Source of the DNA: AC-52 sp044870295
GTDB lineage: Bacteria > Actinomycetota > UBA4738
Direction of reading: 5' to 3'
Assembly (NCBI GenBank): GCA_044870295.1
Contig: JBIOYQ010000064.1
Span: 1-10,757, forward strand
Length of the DNA: 10,757 nt
Below, one piece after another: positions 7,470-10,757 of the stretch. Made by a program: the position numbers and the translations under genes. Position 1 is the stretch's first letter. Each line of letters starts with the position of its first letter. Under the pieces are notes generated by a model. That model saw only the letters and a list, made by a program, of their open reading frames with translations, made no database searches and had not been told where the DNA came from.

Positions 7470-8352
7470 ACGCCATCGCGTCGATCTCCCGTTCCCGCTC
7501 GGCGCCGCCCGCCGCAGCCAGGTCCTGCTTGGGGAGGACCAGCGTCGCGACCGTCGCCGGGGGCGCGTCCTCCTCCCTCCACTCCACGACCCCGTCCTCG
7601 ATCGGCGTGCGCCGCTCGTCCACGAACCGCTGGACCTGGAGCAGGTAGCGCACGTCCTCGCGGCGGAGGCGATCGACGAATTCGGCCCTGAGGCCATCGT
7701 GGTCCGATCGCGAAGGGCCCGCGCCCATCCCCCCCGCGGGCCGGAGGATCAACTTGACCGCGAGCGGACCGACGGCGAACGGCCCTCGGCTCCAGAAGGC
7801 CTCGGTGGCGAGGCTCTGGATCGGCCGGGACGCGGCCTTGCGGAGGGCGAGGAGGATCCGGATGGCCTCGAACGGCCCCAGCTTCCACACCATGAGCGGC
7901 AGGGCGCCCAGCCGGCGGCCGCCGGCCATGGCCAGCGCCGTGACCACGAACTGGCGGGCGTCGCGGGCATGCGAGGCTGGGGCGTTCGTCATGAGGAGGT
8001 CCTGATGGCGACCCTCGCCCAGGTCGACGCGCACGGCGATCCCGCGCAAGTCGCGCTCGTCGTCGGGCCGGATCATCCCGGAGGCGCTGGACAGCCGGAC
8101 GATGGCCGGATAGACGCCCCCCGGCACGAGCATCCCGGTCTGCAGATCCGCCGGGATCCCGGGCTGGATCTCGACCCGGGCGTCGCCGACCCCGACGAGG
8201 AGCTTGGCGTGGAAGGCTCGCCGGATCGGCTCCCCGGCGTCCTTCCGGTTCCGTCGCTGGACCTCGTTGATCTGTTGGGCGAACCGGCGAACCATCTCCT
8301 CTTCCCGTTCCGGCGAACCGCCGGCGTATGACTCAGTCCACGGGGGGTCCAT
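7363..8352 (-). CDS. Catalase-fold heme protein, y4iL / allene-oxide-synthase-like; possible fatty-acid hydroperoxide enzyme
   Basis: At 329 residues this is much shorter than a true catalase (about 480 or more) but fits the small catalase-related heme proteins. Visible heme-pocket residues are distal His48 (RRAFHAK), Asn123 (LLMTNAP, 75 residues later, close to the catalase H75/N148 spacing), Arg85 in IVRLSSASG, and proximal ligand Tyr318 with Arg314 four residues before it (RRLVYPAS). The PW...HPIGGLNRAR block before the proximal Tyr is typical of the y4iL-like group. The residue before the distal His is Phe47, neither the catalase Val nor the coral allene oxide synthase Thr. Members act on peroxides; in corals and some cyanobacteria relatives convert fatty-acid hydroperoxides. 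Next to a dioxygenase that would make such hydroperoxides, this role is likely but unproven. An internal Met at residue 20 is a less likely start because its purine run touches the ATG. Confidence 0.87.
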   Translation of the reverse strand: MDPPWTESYAGGSPEREEEMVRRFAQQINEVQRRNRKDAGEPIRRAFHAKLLVGVGDARVEIQPGIPADLQTGMLVPGGVYPAIVRLSSASGMIRPDDERDLRGIAVRVDLGEGRHQDLLMTNAPASHARDARQFVVTALAMAGGRRLGALPLMVWKLGPFEAIRILLALRKAASRPIQSLATEAFWSRGPFAVGPLAVKLILRPAGGMGAGPSRSDHDGLRAEFVDRLRREDVRYLLQVQRFVDERRTPIEDGVVEWREEDAPPATVATLVLPKQDLAAAGGAEREREIDAMAFSPWDADGGLHPIGGLNRARRLVYPASVRLRSGSS

Positions 8353-8398
8353 GGCTGAACTCTACGTGGGTGTGAGTACCGGATGCGACGGCCCGGGG

Positions 8399-8422
8399 GA
8401 CTACCCGGCGGACTACCCGGCG
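8399..8422. repeat. 12-bp perfect tandem duplication spanning a stop codon
   Basis: The unit GACTACCCGGCG occurs twice in a row, at 8399-8410 and 8411-8422. On the minus strand the duplication carries the stop codon of the HdeD-like gene, so a second in-frame TAG follows four codons after the first. Confidence 0.9.
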
Positions 8423-8997
8423 GTGAGCGACCGCTCGGCGCTTCGAACGGCGAAGCCCGAGAAGATCTGCAGCAGTCCGAACAGGATCAGCCAGAGTCCC
8501 AGGATCACGGTCAGCACCACCAGTGAGGGCGAGGGGTAGACGAAGACGATGATCCCGGCGACGATCCCCAGGACGCCGCTCGTGAGCGACAGCCAGCGGC
8601 TTCGCGAACCAGTGTCCGCGATCCCGGCGAAGAGCTCGATGAGCCCGTGGACGATCCAGAAGATGCCGAGGATCAGCGCCATCGATGCCAGCGTCACGAA
8701 GACGTGCCGGATCAGGAAGAGGCCGATCAGGAGCGACAGGAGACCGAGGAGCGCGATGAGCACCCTGGCCCCACCCGTGTCCTCGTCGCGGGAGAAGGCC
8801 GACACGAATCGAAAGATCCCCCCGATGACCAACTGGATCCCGAAGAGAACCGCCACGACCACCAGCGTCGCTTCCGGCCACGCCATCACCAGGATCCCCG
8901 TGATGACGGAGACGACGCCGAAGAAGACGAGGATGCCCCACCCTCGGCCGACCTCTGCCAGCGTCTCCCGCGGATCGACCTGAACGTCGACCTCCAT
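8413..8997 (-). CDS. HdeD family (DUF308) six-helix membrane protein
   Basis: The protein is 194 residues. After a short polar N-terminus there are about six hydrophobic segments (residues about 20-40, 45-67, 78-96, 103-124, 137-155 and 160-182), arranged as three similar helical pairs. Motifs such as GILVMAWPEATLVVVAVLFG and GIIVFVYPSPSLVVLTVILG, both with a helix-P-helix pattern, and the GLWLILFGLLQIFSGF end are typical of the HdeD/DUF308 family. Escherichia coli HdeD is linked to acid resistance at high cell density, but the molecular role of the wider family is unknown. The start is supported by AAGGGAG about seven bases upstream. It lies 61 bp downstream of the RDD gene and 60 bp upstream of the catalase-like gene on the same strand, so it may share a transcript with both. 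Confidence 0.9.
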   Translation of the reverse strand: MEVDVQVDPRETLAEVGRGWGILVFFGVVSVITGILVMAWPEATLVVVAVLFGIQLVIGGIFRFVSAFSRDEDTGGARVLIALLGLLSLLIGLFLIRHVFVTLASMALILGIFWIVHGLIELFAGIADTGSRSRWLSLTSGVLGIVAGIIVFVYPSPSLVVLTVILGLWLILFGLLQIFSGFAVRSAERSLTAG

Positions 8998-9058
8998 CTG
9001 TCGCTCCCTTCTCCTCAGCCGGGGCGTCCGATCGGTGGTTGGATGGCTCCTCTGCGCA

Positions 9059-9550
9059 TCACTCGAGGCCCGTCCTCGGGATGGTGATGCCCCAGTCGTA
9101 GACGACGTCCGTCCCCGCGACCAGGTCGTGGAGCGACCGGTTCCATCGGCTCACCAGCACCCATAGGAACCCGATGGGGAAGACCACGCAGACGAACGCT
9201 CGCCACAGCGCGCGGGCGGCCGAGAGCGCCTGCCCGCCGGTGGTCACGACGCGGAGTCCGGCCACCCGCTTTCCGATCGATCGGCCCGTGGTCGACCAGC
9301 CGAACGTCAGGTAGGCGATGGCGAGTGCGGTGATCGAAACGCCCGTCACCCATCCCTGCAGCGCCGGGAGGGAAAACCCGCCGGCGGGCCGGGCGAGGAA
9401 TCGAACGAGTCCGACCAGGACCAGGCCAGCAGCCCACAGGCCGCAGAGCAGGATCCCATCGAGGAAGTTGGCCGCAAGGCGGCTGACGAAGCCGGCCACA
9501 CTTCCCTGGACCGGGGCGGCGCGTTCCTCGGTGGCCGCGAGGCTTGTCAC
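9059..9550 (-). CDS. RDD family integral membrane protein
   Basis: The protein is 163 residues from a GTG start that overlaps the stop of the upstream repeat-protein gene by 4 bp, a sign of translational coupling. Family hallmarks are RLAANFLD (R24, D31) at the first helix, the loop GRSIGKRVAGLRVV (89-102), and the C-terminal SLHDLVAGTDVVYD (139-152). About three membrane segments are visible (residues 28-50, 65-84 and 115-134), with a soluble N-terminal tail. Some RDD proteins have been linked to transport of ions or osmolytes, but most are uncharacterised. Coupling to the repeat protein suggests a two-subunit membrane complex; that is an inference from layout only. Confidence 0.9.
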   Translation of the reverse strand: MTSLAATEERAAPVQGSVAGFVSRLAANFLDGILLCGLWAAGLVLVGLVRFLARPAGGFSLPALQGWVTGVSITALAIAYLTFGWSTTGRSIGKRVAGLRVVTTGGQALSAARALWRAFVCVVFPIGFLWVLVSRWNRSLHDLVAGTDVVYDWGITIPRTGLE

Positions 9551-10224
9551 CGGCTGCCATCGCCATTCGGGGATGCCGGCGCGTGGTTCCGCCCGGTCTT
9601 GCGCAACAGGAGCCGGTCCATCACCCGGGAGACCACGCGGTCGGCCGACATCCCGCCCAACCGAAGGGCATCGACGGCCTCCACGGTGACCGTCCCGGTG
9701 GATTCGCGGATGATCTCGCTCAGCTCCAGTTCGTTGATGACGCCACGGGCGATGCCGGCCAGGTCCAGACTGTCGATGACCTGTTGCGCCAGCTTCGTCA
9801 GGTCCACCTTGGCGACGATGGCCTCCACGTCCACCTGCGCGGCGATCATGTTGACGTCCAGCTTGCCGGCGATCTCGTTGAGGTCGACACGGTCGACGAT
9901 CTCGTCCAGGTCAAGTCGGTCCAGCAGCTCACGCGCCACCAAGGGAACGAGGACGTCGGCCAGATGGCGCACCGCCTCTTCCCACCGGCGGATCTCGTCC
10001 GCGCCGAGGCGTTCGAGCTGAGAGAGGCGCGCGCGAACGCTCTCGAATGGACCGCGCACCAGCGAGTGGGGAAGGATCGCCTTCGCCACCGGTGCGACGG
10101 TTCGCGCCGTGAACGAGACCGCTCGGACGCTGGAACGGCTCGCGATCACGAGCAGCCCTACGATGGCGCGGGTCGCGTCGGCCGAGGGAGGGGCATCGCT
10201 CACGATCCGTTCACTCCTGGACAT
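9547..10224 (-). CDS. Repeat protein with D-[LV]-x-x-[IL] nonamers, partner of the RDD protein, unknown function
   Basis: The protein is 225 residues. Residues about 18-50 are mildly hydrophobic (IVGLLVIASR onward) and could be membrane-associated. Residues about 60-100 are helical. From residue 105 a regular repeat begins: D-[LV]-x-x-[IL]-[AV]-x-x-[VL], with Asp at 105, 114, 123, 132 and 141 exactly nine apart. The unit then lengthens to 13 residues, with D154 and E167. The tail (about 205-225) is polar and disordered. I have the impression that similar repeats occur in other actinobacterial proteins linked to RDD genes; no function is known to me. The stop overlaps the RDD GTG start. A second start, GTG 10203 (VSDAPPSA), has AGGAGTGA about ten bases upstream, whereas ATG 10224 has no clear ribosome binding site; the shorter form may be the real one. 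Confidence 0.85.
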   Translation of the reverse strand: MSRSERIVSDAPPSADATRAIVGLLVIASRSSVRAVSFTARTVAPVAKAILPHSLVRGPFESVRARLSQLERLGADEIRRWEEAVRHLADVLVPLVARELLDRLDLDEIVDRVDLNEIAGKLDVNMIAAQVDVEAIVAKVDLTKLAQQVIDSLDLAGIARGVINELELSEIIRESTGTVTVEAVDALRLGGMSADRVVSRVMDRLLLRKTGRNHAPASPNGDGSR

Positions 10225-10284
10225 TGGGGTCGTTCGCGATCGTACGGAGGCAGGGCGGAGTGCTTCTTCCCCCGCGCCCCGTAT

Positions 10285-10296
10285 TCACCCGGGTGA
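10285..10296. promoter_or_regulatory. 12-bp perfect palindrome in a divergent intergenic region (possible operator)
   Basis: TCACCCGGGTGA reads the same on both strands. It lies in the 146-bp region between the divergent repeat-protein gene and the zinc-ribbon gene, about 60 bases upstream of the former and 75 upstream of the latter. Position and symmetry suit a dimeric regulator site. I found no convincing -10/-35 pair to anchor it. Confidence 0.4.
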
Positions 10297-10370
10297 TCCG
10301 GGAAGACGGGCGATGACCACACGAGCGAAGCCCGGCACAGTGGGGGGGTGTTGACCCACGTGATCGGACC

Positions 10371-10628
10371 ATGACGCGCTGTCCTGCCTGCATGGGCCTC
10401 AAGGTGTACCTGGTGATCTCAGCTCGGACCGTCGCGACCTGCTTGCGGTGCGGGACGGTGTGGGGGCTCGAGGGCTCCCGCTACCGGCGGATCAGGCTGG
10501 TGCCGGCGGAGCCGGATCAGTCGGTTACGAGGCGGTTCCCAGCCGGCCCGCCCCTTTCAAGTCTTCGACGAGGCCGACCACCACTTGCAGGACCGGGCGT
10601 CGCCGGCCCTGCCGCCACACGAGACTGA
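10371..10628 (+). CDS. Small CxxC/CxxC zinc-ribbon protein, unknown function
   Basis: The protein is 85 residues. C4-x-x-C7 and C24-x-x-C27, the latter followed by Gly and TVWGLEG, form a compact zinc ribbon in the first 35 residues, a pattern common in very small actinobacterial proteins. Residues from about 50 onward (RRFPAGPPLSSLRRGRPP and so on) are Pro/Arg/Gly-rich and lie antisense to the 3' end of the LysR-type gene, overlapping it by 104 bp; they are unlikely to be a folded domain. No good ribosome binding site precedes the ATG. The ribbon supports a real gene, but the C-terminal extension and exact start are doubtful. Confidence 0.5.
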   Translation: MTRCPACMGLKVYLVISARTVATCLRCGTVWGLEGSRYRRIRLVPAEPDQSVTRRFPAGPPLSSLRRGRPPLAGPGVAGPAATRD

Positions 10629-10757
10629 GATCGACGTACTTCGAAGGGTCCAGAGCGACCAGAACCGTCCCCGGGTAGGGGTGACCCGGCCTCGGCAGCA
10701 GCCCGAACCCCAGGCCCGCGGCCACACCTCCCAGCAGGCCGGTGGTCTCCGCCGGCA
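10525..10757 (-). CDS. LysR-type transcriptional regulator, C-terminal end (5' part beyond window)
   Basis: Only the last 76 residues are present; the frame is open to the right edge (first complete codon at 10755). The stretch ETTGLLGGVAAGLGFGLLPR followed by a beta strand (GTVLVALD) and LSLVWRQGRRRPVLQVVVGLVEDL is the usual C-terminal ending of the LysR effector-binding domain: the helix before the LLP loop, then the L-x-W-R strand and the final helix. The DNA-binding helix-turn-helix would be N-terminal and is not in the window. LysR regulators often control a divergent neighbour, but that neighbour would also lie outside this window, so no target can be assigned here. Confidence 0.8.
   Translation of the reverse strand, partial: PAETTGLLGGVAAGLGFGLLPRPGHPYPGTVLVALDPSKYVDLSLVWRQGRRRPVLQVVVGLVEDLKGAGRLGTAS

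Noticed and set aside
7438..8331. 297-codon plus-strand open frame opposite the catalase-like gene
   Set aside because: The minus strand carries the heme-pocket residues in order; the plus frame has shadow composition only.

Overview
This is a gene-dense, GC-rich chromosomal window. It probably comes from a soil or environmental Actinomycetota-type bacterium. That placement rests on composition, GTG starts, strong GGAGG-type ribosome binding sites and gene content: a zinc-ribbon/cyclase/ATPase signalling protein, an RDD protein coupled to a D-[LV]-x-x-[IL] repeat protein, an HdeD-like protein and a PIOX-like oxygenase. No marker gene is present, so related high-GC phyla cannot be excluded. 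I see no rRNA, tRNA, CRISPR array, insertion sequence or phage gene.

Left part (1-3867). A very long minus-strand gene occupies 1-2566 and runs off the left edge. It encodes a zinc ribbon, a class III nucleotide cyclase domain, an AAA/STAND-type P-loop ATPase and a helical TPR-like region. Upstream of it on the same strand is a gene for an unrecognised secreted protein (2753-3613). The two are separated by a strong hairpin terminator. The secreted-protein gene has a well-formed promoter (TTGACA, 17 bp, TAGAAC), and a perfect inverted repeat sits over its -10 box. A divergent plus-strand gene (3868-4431) encodes a small soluble protein with a charged helical N-terminus and a probably beta-rich C-terminal domain.

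Centre (4501-8352). This is the most interesting part. A heme fatty-acid dioxygenase related to plant alpha-dioxygenase and animal cyclooxygenase (4501-6288) is followed by a patatin-like phospholipase (6285-7469), with a stop/start overlap of 4 bp. A catalase-fold heme protein of the y4iL / allene-oxide-synthase-like kind (7363-8352) faces them and overlaps the lipase gene by 107 bp. Together they look like a complete oxylipin route: lipid to free fatty acid, fatty acid to hydroperoxide, and hydroperoxide to a rearranged or reduced product. This recalls the animal phospholipase A2-cyclooxygenase pair plus a coral-type catalase-like hydroperoxide enzyme. The linkage is inferred from family membership and gene layout.

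Right part (8353-10757). Upstream of the catalase-like gene and on the same strand are an HdeD/DUF308 six-helix membrane protein, an RDD membrane protein, and a repeat protein that overlaps the RDD start by 4 bp (GTGA). These three may be co-transcribed with the catalase-like gene. Then comes a divergent intergenic region with a 12-bp perfect palindrome, a small plus-strand CxxC/CxxC zinc-ribbon protein, and the 3' end of a minus-strand LysR-type regulator cut by the right edge.
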